From Pararhizobium sp. (GTDB lineage Bacteria > Pseudomonadota > Alphaproteobacteria > Rhizobiales > Rhizobiaceae), in the NCBI GenBank assembly GCA_017794825.1, contig CP051237.1, positions 496,001-560,000 on the forward strand: a stretch of DNA of 64,000 nucleotides, in the 5' to 3' direction. Positions 8,215 to 16,576 of this stretch are shown piece after piece (positions within the stretch are counted from its first letter, which is position 1; every line of letters begins with the position of its first letter). The notes beneath the pieces are model-generated. The model ran no database searches. It saw only the letters and a list, made by a program, of their open reading frames with translations, and had not been told where the DNA came from. Made by a program: the position numbers and the translations under genes.

Positions 8215-8574
8215 TCAAGAGCGAATAGAGTTTTTTTTGAACCGAAATCCTTCCCGGCGCAGGAACCGCCACACTGTATCGTGCGATACTGTCACGCCGC
8301 GGGCCGCCAGTTGCGCCTTCAACCCATGCAGTGTCAGATGTGGCGTCTGGTTGATAGCCTCTACGATAAAGGCCCGGTGCGGCTCCAGAATGTGCTTGCG
8401 ATGGCCGCCCATCTTGCCAGGCGCAACCGAGCCGGTCGCGCGATAGCGTTGCGACCATTTGACGACGGACGAAACAGCAACGCCAAATCGGGTCGCAACT
8501 GCACGGCAGCTTTCGCCCGCCGCAACCGCCGCAACAACCCGCTCACGAAGATCCATAGAAAGAGGTCGTGTCAT
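8215..8574 (-). CDS. IS630-family transposase, helix-turn-helix part (first frame)
   Basis: The N-terminal DNA-binding part (MTRPLSMDLRERVVAAVAAG, then RFGVAVSSVVKWSQRYRATG) recognises the element ends. The frame closes shortly after a run of eight A residues on the coding strand. Removing one A, or a +1 shift, joins it to the catalytic frame and yields the normal family sequence RFKKTLFALEQARADI. Programmed frameshifting or transcriptional slippage at such runs is known in IS630 relatives, so this is not necessarily a defect. The next Met (MDLRERV, at 8556) is an alternative start. Confidence 0.85.
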   Translation of the reverse strand: MTRPLSMDLRERVVAAVAAGESCRAVATRFGVAVSSVVKWSQRYRATGSVAPGKMGGHRKHILEPHRAFIVEAINQTPHLTLHGLKAQLAARGVTVSHDTVWRFLRREGFRFKKNSIRS

Positions 8575-8665
8575 CAGATGCTGGCCTCCTGTCCCAGCCA
8601 GCATCTTGAATCACAAACATCCGAAAAAGGGAATCCCTATTGATTCAGTCAAGGGCAGAATCGCT

Positions 8666-10069
8666 CTAGCTCACCCGCCAGCTTCCGCCATATCCCTCGC
8701 GCGCGAGGCTGGAATAGGGAACCGTCGAGACCCGCACCCGGATTTCAGCCTGCTTGTGGCGCTCGATCGCATTCTTGCCGGATCCGCCGTCGGGTTCGCC
8801 CCAGACCATGGTCAGAACGTCGCCGACCTCCACATCCGCGTCGACAATGCCGAGCGAGAGCATCGAGCGCTCATTGTAGGAGTAGCCGGCGTACATGGAC
8901 ATGCCGACGACCTTGTCGCCCTTCATGACGCTGTCGTAACTCGACGACGCGTAGTTCGAGAGCGGCAGGTCGATCCACTTGTAGTGCTCCTCGCCCGGCT
9001 TGAAGGCGGAGGCGACGACCTTGACGACGTCGTCCGCGTTCCACTCGAAGGTCACCTTCTTGCGCTGCGGCGTGTCCTGCATCTTCTCCAGCGCTTCGCG
9101 GCCTATGAAGTCGTGGTCGAACTTGACGTAGAACCCGTAACCGAGATCCTCGGGCGTTGCGTAGTAGTCGGTTATGTCGTCGGAGACATAACTGCCGCCG
9201 ATCGAGCCTGCCGCCTCGTATCCGTCGGCGGGCAGCCATTTTCGGTACTGCTCCATGATCCCGCCGCCCGTGTAGATCGCCGGCAGCGGCGAGGGAATCC
9301 ACCCCGATTCCAGCGGCGTCGTCGGATAGGCGCGGCTGCCGACAAGGCACAAATTCACGCCGACTTCCTTCGCCGCCCGCATGATGGCGTCGCGGATATG
9401 ATCCTTCTGGTCGTAGGGACCCCAGATCTCCAGCCCCGGAGCGCCCGCCATTCCGTGGCGCAACGCCTGGACGCGGGTGTCTCCGACATTGATCCAGTCC
9501 ACGTGGAAGAACTTGATCTCGGGCAGCGGTCCGCCATTCATCTGTTCGAAGATCAGCGGCGCTTTCGGGCCCTGTATTTCGTAACGGTAATGCGTGCGGA
9601 CAACGGACTTTCCGTCTGGGCGCGAGGGAGAGCGCGGATCGCGGTGGACCCGGCAATTGTATGAGCCGATCGAGTGGTTGAATTCGATCCAGTTGGCGGC
9701 GGGCGCACGCCCAACCAGGATGAACTTGTCCTCGCGTTCGCGGAACATGATCATGTCGCCGATGAATTGGCCGTCCGGATTGACCGCCACGAAATGCTTT
9801 GCGCGGTTGGTGCCGAACTTGGCGAACGAGTTCACCGCCAGGCCTTCCAGCAGCTTCGCCGCGTCCGGTCCCTCCACGATCAGTTCGTCCATGTGGTGGC
9901 ATTGGTCGAAGAGAACCGCCTCCTCGCGCCACGCCTTCTGCTCGTCGCGCCAGTTCGAGAATTCGGGCGCCACCACCGGATAGACGTAGATTCCGCATTT
10001 CGAGTTGCGCAGCATCTCGACGGCGTTTCCATGCTGCTGGATGGCTGCTTCGAGGCAGTTGGTCGTCAT
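8666..10069 (-). CDS. LigM/DesA-like tetrahydrofolate-dependent aromatic O-demethylase (GcvT family)
   Basis: Probably transfers the methyl group of a methoxylated aromatic acid to tetrahydrofolate. The 467-residue length, the N-terminal region with YPVVAPEFSNWRDEQKAW and the internal segments DGQFIGDMIMFRE, HGMAGAPGLEIWGPYDQ and GYGFYVKFDHDFIGREAL fit the LigM/DesA branch of aminomethyltransferase-like proteins better than glycine-cleavage GcvT. DmdA-like demethylation of sulfonium compounds is a less likely alternative. It is the last gene of the TRAP operon, 84 bp after dctM. The TAG stop codon coincides with the TA target of the adjacent IS630 element, but the coding sequence is complete. 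Confidence 0.8.
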   Translation of the reverse strand: MTTNCLEAAIQQHGNAVEMLRNSKCGIYVYPVVAPEFSNWRDEQKAWREEAVLFDQCHHMDELIVEGPDAAKLLEGLAVNSFAKFGTNRAKHFVAVNPDGQFIGDMIMFREREDKFILVGRAPAANWIEFNHSIGSYNCRVHRDPRSPSRPDGKSVVRTHYRYEIQGPKAPLIFEQMNGGPLPEIKFFHVDWINVGDTRVQALRHGMAGAPGLEIWGPYDQKDHIRDAIMRAAKEVGVNLCLVGSRAYPTTPLESGWIPSPLPAIYTGGGIMEQYRKWLPADGYEAAGSIGGSYVSDDITDYYATPEDLGYGFYVKFDHDFIGREALEKMQDTPQRKKVTFEWNADDVVKVVASAFKPGEEHYKWIDLPLSNYASSSYDSVMKGDKVVGMSMYAGYSYNERSMLSLGIVDADVEVGDVLTMVWGEPDGGSGKNAIERHKQAEIRVRVSTVPYSSLAREGYGGSWRVS

Positions 10070-10153
10070 GAACAGTCCCTTTCGTGATTGAAAATATGCG
10101 TCAGTCGAATACGCCGCAGACTGCGGCGGGCATTTGCGGATCGTCGCCCTTGC

Positions 10154-11413
10154 TCAGAACCAGACGGTCGTGAGCGCCGGAAAAATCGCCAGCAGAACGG
10201 TCACCGCCACGGCCATGGCAACGTATGCGATCATCGGACGAAAGATCCTCATCGGTGCGATGTTGGATATGCCGGCGGCGATGTAGAGAACGGTGCCGAC
10301 GGGCGGCGTGACCAGGCCGATCACCAGCGTCAGCACGACCACGACGCCGAACTGCACCGCGTCGATTTGAAAGACGTCTTGGGCGATCGGCAGCAGGATC
10401 GGCACGATCAGGATGAGCGCAGCCATGCTTTCCAGCAGCGTTCCGACCACCAGCAGCATCGCCACCACGAGCAGAAGAAACAGCGTGGGATCGGAGGTCA
10501 GCGACGCCATCCACAGCGAGAGCTTCTGGGGAATGCCGCCATAGACGATCACCCAGCCGAATGCGTTCGCCGCGCCGATCAGGAACAGCACGAGCGCCGA
10601 ATTCAGCGCGGTGTTGAGAAACACGACCCCAAGCCTGGAAAAGCGGAACTTCCGATAGTGGAACTTGCCCAGAAGCAGCGCGACGATGGCCGCGACGGCC
10701 GCCGCGTCTGTCGGCGAGCCGAAACCGAAGACGATCGTCAGAAGTATGGATAGCGGCACGAGCAGCGACGGCGCAGCGGCAAGCACGATGCGCCGCGTTT
10801 CGGCGCGGTCCAGACGTTCGCTCGCCGGATAACCCTTGCGCCGCGCGGTCACGGCGACGATCGCCACGAACCCGACGAGAAGCATGACGCCGGGAATGAT
10901 GCCGGCGATGAACATGCCGGAGACGGAGACCTGCGCCAGCACGGCGAAGACGATGAAGGGCATTGACGGCGGGATGATTGGACCGAGCATGCTGCCTGCG
11001 CAGGTAATCGCGGCGGCGTCGTCCGTGTCGTAGCCGTGCGATTTCATCTCCGGCACCATGATGCGGCTCATCATCGCCGACTGCGCGATCGCCGATCCGA
11101 TGATCGCCGCCATGAAACCGTTGGCCACCAGATTGACCTGCGCCAGCCCGCCGCGAATGGGGCCGACCAGCACGCGCGCCATGGCGATGAGCTGCTGGGT
11201 GATGCCGCTTTCATACATCATCTCGCCGGCGAGGATGAAAAGCGGGATCGCCAGCAGGGCGTAGTTGGTCATCCCGTTGTAGATCTGTACGAGATAGGAG
11301 CTCAAGAGTACCGTATCGCCGGAAAACAGGATGTAGACGAGCGTGCTCAGGCCCAGAACGACGGCGACCGGAACGCCGAGCAGCAGCAAAACGATGAACG
11401 CGGCGCCGACCAT
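10154..11413 (-). CDS. dctM: TRAP transporter large permease (DctM)
   Basis: The 419-residue membrane subunit that carries the sodium-driven translocation path of a TRAP transporter. It shows about 12 hydrophobic segments and the family signatures IPLFILAGEMMYESGI, GSAIAQSAMMSRIMVPEM, CAGSMLGPIIPPSMPFIVFA and VIGLVTPPVGTVLYIAAGI. Its start lies one base after the stop of the small permease gene, so translation is probably coupled. It is followed in the same direction by the O-demethylase gene, which suggests that the transported solute is the demethylase substrate. Confidence 0.95.
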   Translation of the reverse strand: MVGAAFIVLLLLGVPVAVVLGLSTLVYILFSGDTVLLSSYLVQIYNGMTNYALLAIPLFILAGEMMYESGITQQLIAMARVLVGPIRGGLAQVNLVANGFMAAIIGSAIAQSAMMSRIMVPEMKSHGYDTDDAAAITCAGSMLGPIIPPSMPFIVFAVLAQVSVSGMFIAGIIPGVMLLVGFVAIVAVTARRKGYPASERLDRAETRRIVLAAAPSLLVPLSILLTIVFGFGSPTDAAAVAAIVALLLGKFHYRKFRFSRLGVVFLNTALNSALVLFLIGAANAFGWVIVYGGIPQKLSLWMASLTSDPTLFLLLVVAMLLVVGTLLESMAALILIVPILLPIAQDVFQIDAVQFGVVVVLTLVIGLVTPPVGTVLYIAAGISNIAPMRIFRPMIAYVAMAVAVTVLLAIFPALTTVWF

Positions 11414-11414
11414 G

Positions 11415-11975
11415 TCAGGAGCCCGTTGCGGCGGCGCGGCCGGACAGGAGGCGCGCCATGGCGTCCAGCGTATGGATCGTCATGGTGACGCCGACGATCG
11501 GGAAGACGAGCCAGAAGAGAAATTTCGGAACGCCGAGCGTCAGCGTCGGCTCCTGATAGGTAAAGTTGCCGGAATCGAGCGCGAACTCCATGGCGTCGAA
11601 GCTGTGTCCGGCCAGTCCCAGCGGATCGAAGAGACGCCAGGACAGCCAGATGACGATCACTGCAAAGAGCAGGTTCGCCGCCGCCACGCACACGGCGAAT
11701 GCAGTCGCGGCCGGCCCTTTGAGGAAGTCGCTGATCAGCGTCACGCCCGGATGCGATCCCTTGTGCATCAGCAGAGAGGCGCCGACGAAACCGATCACGC
11801 CCATGAGGTTTGTCACCAGTTCGTCGACCCAGTAGATCGGCGAACCGAACGCCGCCAGCACCACGTTGAGCGCCACCATGACGCAAAGACATCCGCAGAC
11901 GCCGATCAGAACCCGGCTTTCGACGCGGCCCGTGGCCGTCGAAAGGCGTGAAAGAAGCACCGGGGATGCGGTCAT
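11415..11975 (-). CDS. dctQ: TRAP transporter small permease (DctQ)
   Basis: A 186-residue protein with four membrane segments of the DctQ family, the small membrane partner of DctM. Visible features are the paired helices around VLIGVCGCLCVMVALNVVLA and GVIGFVGASLLMHKGSHPGV, and the C-terminal pair FLFWLVFPIVGVTMTIHTLD. It lies between the binding-protein gene (84 bp upstream) and dctM (1 bp downstream), the canonical TRAP order. The substrate is set by the binding protein, not by this subunit. Confidence 0.9.
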   Translation of the reverse strand: MTASPVLLSRLSTATGRVESRVLIGVCGCLCVMVALNVVLAAFGSPIYWVDELVTNLMGVIGFVGASLLMHKGSHPGVTLISDFLKGPAATAFAVCVAAANLLFAVIVIWLSWRLFDPLGLAGHSFDAMEFALDSGNFTYQEPTLTLGVPKFLFWLVFPIVGVTMTIHTLDAMARLLSGRAAATGS

Positions 11976-12059
11976 GGCTCTGGCCTGTGGACGTGCGGAT
12001 TGGAGAGAGCGTCGGCGAGCGGGCGGAGCGCCTGGCAGACAGGCCTCCGCCCGGATAGG

Positions 12060-13064
12060 TCATTCACTCTTGGGAGAGAGTTCAGCCGCCTGTGCCCGGA
12101 GTTCGGGAAGCATGGGCAGCCGGTCGGCCCATTCCGCGTCCCAGGCGGCGGCCAGTTCCGACATGTCTTCCGGCGACAGTTCGACGATGTTCAGCTTGCC
12201 GGCGTCGCGAAAGCCCGCGAGACCGTTGACTTCGCCTTCCACCGTCCGGTCGATCACCTTCTCCAGGAAGGGACCGGCGGCCTCGGTGATCGCCGCCTTT
12301 TCTTCGTCCGACATTTGCCGCCAGGCGCGTTCGGACACCAGCAGAACCGACGGGAACATCGACTGGTTTGTGATCAGAAGCGTCGAGCCGATGGCGTCCA
12401 GCTTAAGAATCCGCATCAGGTCGAGATTGATTTCCACGCCGTCGACCTGGCTGTTGGCGAAGGCGTCGTAAACCGCCGGAAGCGGAAGCGGAATGGCGTT
12501 GGAGCCGTTGATGCGGTGCAAATCGCGGATAGCCGGAGACGGCGTGATGCGCACCTTGGATCCGGCCAGGTCTTCGAGGCTCGCCGCATCAACATTTGTG
12601 ATGACCTGCGTGTTGCCCGCCATGCCGTATCCAAGACCCCGAACCCCGATCTGCGACAGGTTGTCCATGAGATCAGCCGCCACGGAGCTGTTGCGCAACA
12701 CGGCGGCCGTGTTTTCATTGGAATCGACGAGACCGGGCGCCAGCAGCGCGTTGAATTGCGGCACGCGGCTTGCGACTTCCGATACGGTGATCAGCGCAAA
12801 GGTCAAGGCGCCCGATTGAAGCTGCCGGATCATCTCGCCCTCATTGCCGAGCTGTCCGGAATGGAACACGGAAACGGTGTGCTTGCCGTCCAGCTTTTCG
12901 GAAACGTCGGCGCCGAATGCCTCGGCTTCCTGCGTCCATATCTGCTTGGCCGGCGTGATCACGCCGAAGCGCCATTCATCCGCCGCGCTCGCGGTCACGC
13001 CCGCGGCGAGAATGGCGGCGACGCCGATCGTGGTGCGCAGTTCGCCAAGAAGTCGTGTCAACAT
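12060..13064 (-). CDS. dctP: TRAP transporter solute-binding protein (DctP)
   Basis: Periplasmic receptor that captures the solute for DctQM. It has an N-terminal signal peptide (cleavage after TASA), the family core FGADVSEKLDGKHTVSVFHSGQLGNEGEMI, the ligand-arginine region GSKVRITPSPAIRDLHRINGS and the long C-terminal helix with VSERAWRQMSDEEKAAI. The Arg of KVRI is the residue that usually binds the carboxylate, so the ligand should be an organic acid. GGGAGGAATTGG precedes the ATG. The 223-bp upstream region holds a copy of the GntR-type operator motif, which links it to the aromatic operon. Confidence 0.93.
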   Translation of the reverse strand: MLTRLLGELRTTIGVAAILAAGVTASAADEWRFGVITPAKQIWTQEAEAFGADVSEKLDGKHTVSVFHSGQLGNEGEMIRQLQSGALTFALITVSEVASRVPQFNALLAPGLVDSNENTAAVLRNSSVAADLMDNLSQIGVRGLGYGMAGNTQVITNVDAASLEDLAGSKVRITPSPAIRDLHRINGSNAIPLPLPAVYDAFANSQVDGVEINLDLMRILKLDAIGSTLLITNQSMFPSVLLVSERAWRQMSDEEKAAITEAAGPFLEKVIDRTVEGEVNGLAGFRDAGKLNIVELSPEDMSELAAAWDAEWADRLPMLPELRAQAAELSPKSE

Positions 13065-13233
13065 TCCAATTCCTCCCAGAAATTACGAGAGAGCCGGTCG
13101 TTTCGATATCCGGCTGTCCACGTTTTCCCGGCGTTTCAGTGGGTAAACCGTCACGGTTCCGCCCTGCGTCAGCCGGCAATTATCCTCAACGTCTAAATCC
13201 GTAAAGTAACGATAAAATCGTGTCAACTGCAAT

Positions 13234-13249
13234 AATATCGATTTTTTAT
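13234..13249. promoter_or_regulatory. Candidate operator before dctP (site 2)
   Basis: AATATCGATTTTTTAT matches 15 of 16 positions of the site between the aromatic operon and its GntR gene, allowing one A/T change in the centre and one at the end. TAAAATCG (13213-13220) and TTATCGATA (13264-13272) flank it. It lies about 170-185 bp before the dctP start in an AT-rich gap, which is far but acceptable for a promoter with a long leader. A shared regulator is inferred. Confidence 0.5.
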
Positions 13250-13287
13250 CACAAACCGCCAATGTTATCGATACGCGTCGCAGACGA

Positions 13288-14175
13288 TCAGTTTTGCGGT
13301 CGCGCGCGGCTCAGCATCACTGTCGCGAAGAGGATCAACGCTCCGCCGACAATCGCCGGCCAGCCGGGAACAACGTGGTAAAGAGCGAAATCGAACAGGG
13401 CGGCGAACACCAGCGCCGAATAGAACGCCGGAATGACCAGGCTGGCCTCGCCGCGCTTCATTGCCTGGATGAACAGGGCCTGTCCGCACACCATCACGGC
13501 GCCCAGACACGCCAGCAACGCCCACTGCCATTGCGAGGGCCAGGTCCAGACGAAGCTGGATACCGTCAGGGACACGATCGCGCCCATCGAATTGTTGATC
13601 AGCAGGATGCGTAGCGGCGGCTCGCTGTCGCTCAGCCGTTTAATGAATATGGCTTCAAGCCCGAGAAATCCGGCGGCCGCAAGCGCGAACAGCCCGGCGA
13701 CGCGAAACGCCTCCGTGCCCGGTCTCAGGATCAGGATCGCGCCGGCGACGGCCAATAGAGCAGCGATGATCTTGCGTCTTTCCAGATGTTCGCCGAGAAG
13801 CAGCACGGCAAGCCCCATTGTGACGAGCGGATTGAGGAAACTGATGGCGGTGGCCTCGGCGACGGGCATCCGCGCCACCGCAGCGAACATCGCGGTCACG
13901 CCCAGCCATCCGCAGAGCGATCGCGCCATGTGCCAGTCCCAGCGCGTGTTTTCGAATGTCGGGCGCATGCGCGGCCTGACCAGAAGAAACAGGCAAACAG
14001 ACGCAAGCCCGAAGAAAAACCGCCCGGCGCTGATCTGGAACGGGTGGAGGCCGACGTCCTCGCCGTCAATTCCGAGCGCCTTCGCAATCAGCGACGTCGC
14101 CGCTATGACCGCCGCCGCGCCTGTCATCAACGGGATCCCCCAGCGGATCCGCGCGGTTTGCTTCGCCAGTTCCAT
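13288..14175 (-). CDS. DMT-superfamily transporter (EamA type)
   Basis: Inner-membrane metabolite exporter or importer of unknown substrate. The sequence contains two EamA repeats, about ten membrane helices in 295 residues; the first repeat contains VARMPVAEATAISFLNPLVT and the second QAMKRGEASLVIPAFYSALV, both typical. The start at MELAKQTARIRW is chosen because GGAAG lies just upstream; the frame stays open to an ATG at 14211 that has no ribosome-binding site. It is transcribed in the same direction as dctP but is separated from it by a promoter-like gap, so it may not share the regulon. Confidence 0.88.
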   Translation of the reverse strand: MELAKQTARIRWGIPLMTGAAAVIAATSLIAKALGIDGEDVGLHPFQISAGRFFFGLASVCLFLLVRPRMRPTFENTRWDWHMARSLCGWLGVTAMFAAVARMPVAEATAISFLNPLVTMGLAVLLLGEHLERRKIIAALLAVAGAILILRPGTEAFRVAGLFALAAAGFLGLEAIFIKRLSDSEPPLRILLINNSMGAIVSLTVSSFVWTWPSQWQWALLACLGAVMVCGQALFIQAMKRGEASLVIPAFYSALVFAALFDFALYHVVPGWPAIVGGALILFATVMLSRARPQN

Positions 14176-14269
14176 TTCCAACTTCCGCGCCTGTCGCGCC
14201 TGACCCGGCATGGGGCGTGAATCAGTGACCGAATGGCGCGCTATCTGCTCAGCTCAATGGCAGGTTTTG

Positions 14270-15181
14270 TCAATAGCCGTTGGGATGTCCGGGGATGGCC
14301 TTGAGATAGGCGGCGACCGCCTCACGGTCTGTGGCCGGCAGTTCGGCGAAATTCTTTTGCACGGCCACCATCGAGCCGCCGACGGAATCGAAATCCGGCG
14401 TGAAGCCGCTTTCCAGATAGTAGGCGATGTCTGCGGCGCTCCACGACGAAACGCCGCCGTCCGGCGTGATGTTGGGAATGATGCCCGGACCGTCAGGGTT
14501 CGGACCACCGGAAAGCCAGGCGGCGCGTTTCAGCCCGCCGATCAGGTCTCGCGGCGTATGGCATTCGCCGCAGTGGCCCGGCCCCTCCACGAGATACTGG
14601 CCGCGCGCGACCTGTTCATCGGCGCCGGCGAGATCGACCACCGGCCCGTCCTTGAGATAGAGCAGCTTCCACAGTCCCAGGCCGCGGCGGATATTGAAGG
14701 GAAACGGAAGATCGTGTCCGAGCGAAGCCTCGCTGCTGGCCGGCAAGGTCTGCAGATAGGCGAAAAGGTCGTTGAGGTCCGCCACCGTCATGCGCGTGTA
14801 GGACGTGTAGGGAAAGGACGGGTAGAGATGCTCGCCGCGTGCGCCGACGCCGGCTTTCATCGCATTGGCGAATTCGGGGAAGCTCCAGCCGCCGATCCCA
14901 GCGTCCGGATCGCTGGAGATGTTCGGCGCGTGGAACACGCCGAAATCGCTTTCGATCGCAAGCCCGCCGCTCAGGATCAGCTTGTCGTCGCCTTCGGCGT
15001 CCGGCGCGGCGTGGCAGGATGTGCAGCCGCCGGCGAGAAATACCTGCCGGCCCCGTTCCGCGTCGGGGTCGGCAAGACCGTCAAAGGCCGATTGCGGGAG
15101 TGGGCTGGGAGCGCTCAGAAACCAGAGGATGACGGCTGCAACGACCGCCAGCACGATCAGGCTTCCGATAAACTTGCGCAT
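14270..15181 (-). CDS. Membrane-anchored di-haem cytochrome c
   Basis: Electron carrier with an N-terminal hydrophobic anchor (residues 5-23) and two class I cytochrome domains, each with a CxxCH haem site: GGCTSCHAAPD in the first and GHCGECHTPRDLIGG in the second. The axial-ligand Met regions appear to be NAMKAGV and GGSMVAVQ. Relatives act as electron acceptors for periplasmic alcohol, aldehyde or sugar dehydrogenases, and no such dehydrogenase is adjacent here. A GGGAG site precedes the ATG. The next gene upstream encodes a second cytochrome 29 bp away, so they are likely cotranscribed. Confidence 0.9.
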   Translation of the reverse strand: MRKFIGSLIVLAVVAAVILWFLSAPSPLPQSAFDGLADPDAERGRQVFLAGGCTSCHAAPDAEGDDKLILSGGLAIESDFGVFHAPNISSDPDAGIGGWSFPEFANAMKAGVGARGEHLYPSFPYTSYTRMTVADLNDLFAYLQTLPASSEASLGHDLPFPFNIRRGLGLWKLLYLKDGPVVDLAGADEQVARGQYLVEGPGHCGECHTPRDLIGGLKRAAWLSGGPNPDGPGIIPNITPDGGVSSWSAADIAYYLESGFTPDFDSVGGSMVAVQKNFAELPATDREAVAAYLKAIPGHPNGY

Positions 15182-15210
15182 GCAAACTCCCGAATCAATT
15201 CAGCGGGTAA

Positions 15211-15651
15211 TCAGCTGTTCTTCAAGCGATAGGTTTCGTGGCAGGATCCGCAATTCTGGCCGACCATGCCCAGTTTCTGGCCAAGGTCACTGGCGTCTTC
15301 GCCAACGCTGTCGGCAGCCGCAGCCGCATCCGCCTTCAGCTTTGCAACCCGTGCGTCGAAATCATCGCGGTTGGTCCAGATGTCGGGATGCGCTTCTGTG
15401 TCGAATCCCGTTTCCGATCCTTCCGGAAACTGCTGTCCGAACTTCTCGGCTGATTCCGATATCGTCGTGAAGGCTTGGCGAGCGGCGGCGGCGTCATATT
15501 CCGCCTCACCCTTGGCCATCTTGGCGAGCGAACCCATGGCGCCCCCGATCTGTTTCATCGTCATCTGCCGTTCTTCCTGCGGTTCCGCGGCATAGGCGAC
15601 CGTTGCGGCGGTCATCGATGCGGCTAGGATAAGAGCAATCCCTGGCTTCAT
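15211..15651 (-). CDS. Cytochrome c' / c556-type protein
   Basis: Small periplasmic four-helix cytochrome of 146 residues. It has a signal peptide (MKPGIALILAASMTAATVAYA) and the single haem site CGSCHETYRLK at the very C-terminus, which is where class II cytochromes carry it. The start is set by the strong AAGGAG in front of the ATG at 15651; the frame itself is open to 15705. Such proteins pass electrons or bind NO, and the role here is unknown. It precedes the di-haem cytochrome gene in one transcription unit. Confidence 0.9.
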   Translation of the reverse strand: MKPGIALILAASMTAATVAYAAEPQEERQMTMKQIGGAMGSLAKMAKGEAEYDAAAARQAFTTISESAEKFGQQFPEGSETGFDTEAHPDIWTNRDDFDARVAKLKADAAAAADSVGEDASDLGQKLGMVGQNCGSCHETYRLKNS

Positions 15652-15892
15652 GTCGCACTCCTTCTTGGCGATTAGAATTATTACAATATCGCCAGTTATC
15701 GCCAAGGAAACTCACACTTTTTTGATGGGCCGAAATAAACATCGGCAAATCGGCTCGCAAATCGTCGACGAGCCGTCCCAAGGGCGCCTCCTCCATCTTT
15801 CGGGGACATCGTGGAAATTGATCGAAACACCGATTGAACACGACCGTCGTGATGTATAGGTAGTGAATCGTCAAAAGAAACTGGACTTTTAC

Positions 15893-16567
15893 ATGCTCGA
15901 CAACAGCCGGCGGCAACCAATCCATTCCGAAAACACCCGTGAGGGAATAGACAAGCTTGAAACTGGCGAATGGTACGATGTGTACGACTGGTCGCTGAAG
16001 CTCGCGCCGCCGAAGATCGGTCCCTGGGTCACAGAATGCCACTCGATGACCAAGACGCTCGAAGCCAGCTACAAGGGCGACGTCAAGGTCGACCTGCTGT
16101 CCGAGCGCCTCGACGAGACGCTGCCCTCCGAACGCAAGATACTGGGCGAAAACGTCGAAGAGGGCCGGATCAGAGAAGTCATTCTGAAAATACGCGATCT
16201 GCCGGTGCTGACCGCCCGCACCGTCATTCCGGTCGAAACCTTTGACGAGATGCAGAAGACCTTCGTCGAACTCGGCACACGGCCGCTCGGCAACGTCCTG
16301 TTCGAACTCAAGGACGTCCGTCGCAAGACAGCGGAAATCGCAGCGCTGGATTTCGATTACCCGCTGCTTGGCTCCATCCGGGAACGGTGCGGTTTCAGCG
16401 AAGCCGACATTCCGTTCTGGGGACGGCGCAACCTGTTCTCGCTGAGCGGCCTGCCCCTGCTCCTGACAGAAATCTTCCTGCCGCCGTCCTTTGGAGAGGG
16501 CGCCGACATTCCGACCCCGGTCATCAGGGAAGAATTCCGCCGCCCGATCCCGCTCCAGCAGGATTGA
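15893..16567 (+). CDS. UbiC-like chorismate--pyruvate lyase family protein
   Basis: Probably converts chorismate to 4-hydroxybenzoate, the ring precursor of ubiquinone, releasing pyruvate. The C-terminal half has the family's ordered motifs: LTARTVIPVETF, RPLGNVLFELKDVRRK and WGRRNLFSLSGLPLLLTEIFLPP, which contain the Arg and Glu residues that hold chorismate. The length (224 residues) is somewhat above E. coli UbiC. A GTG at 15863 in frame is an alternative start; neither start has a strong ribosome-binding site. It stands alone between the cytochromes and the second TRAP operon. Confidence 0.75.
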   Translation: MLDNSRRQPIHSENTREGIDKLETGEWYDVYDWSLKLAPPKIGPWVTECHSMTKTLEASYKGDVKVDLLSERLDETLPSERKILGENVEEGRIREVILKIRDLPVLTARTVIPVETFDEMQKTFVELGTRPLGNVLFELKDVRRKTAEIAALDFDYPLLGSIRERCGFSEADIPFWGRRNLFSLSGLPLLLTEIFLPPSFGEGADIPTPVIREEFRRPIPLQQD

Positions 16568-16576
16568 CCGGGTGGA

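Larger units (their letters stand above)
7617..8668 (-). mobile_element. IS630-family insertion sequence with TA target duplication
   Basis: An element of about 1,050 bp carries a two-frame DDE transposase. Its ends form imperfect inverted repeats: TAGTGCGTTTCAG at the left and, read inward, TAGAGCGATTCTG at the right (10 of 13 match). Each end is flanked by the TA dinucleotide that IS630/Tc1 elements duplicate on insertion. The right-hand TA lies inside the TAG stop codon of the neighbouring O-demethylase gene. There are no passenger genes. The intact ends and open transposase frames suggest recent insertion. Confidence 0.9.
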
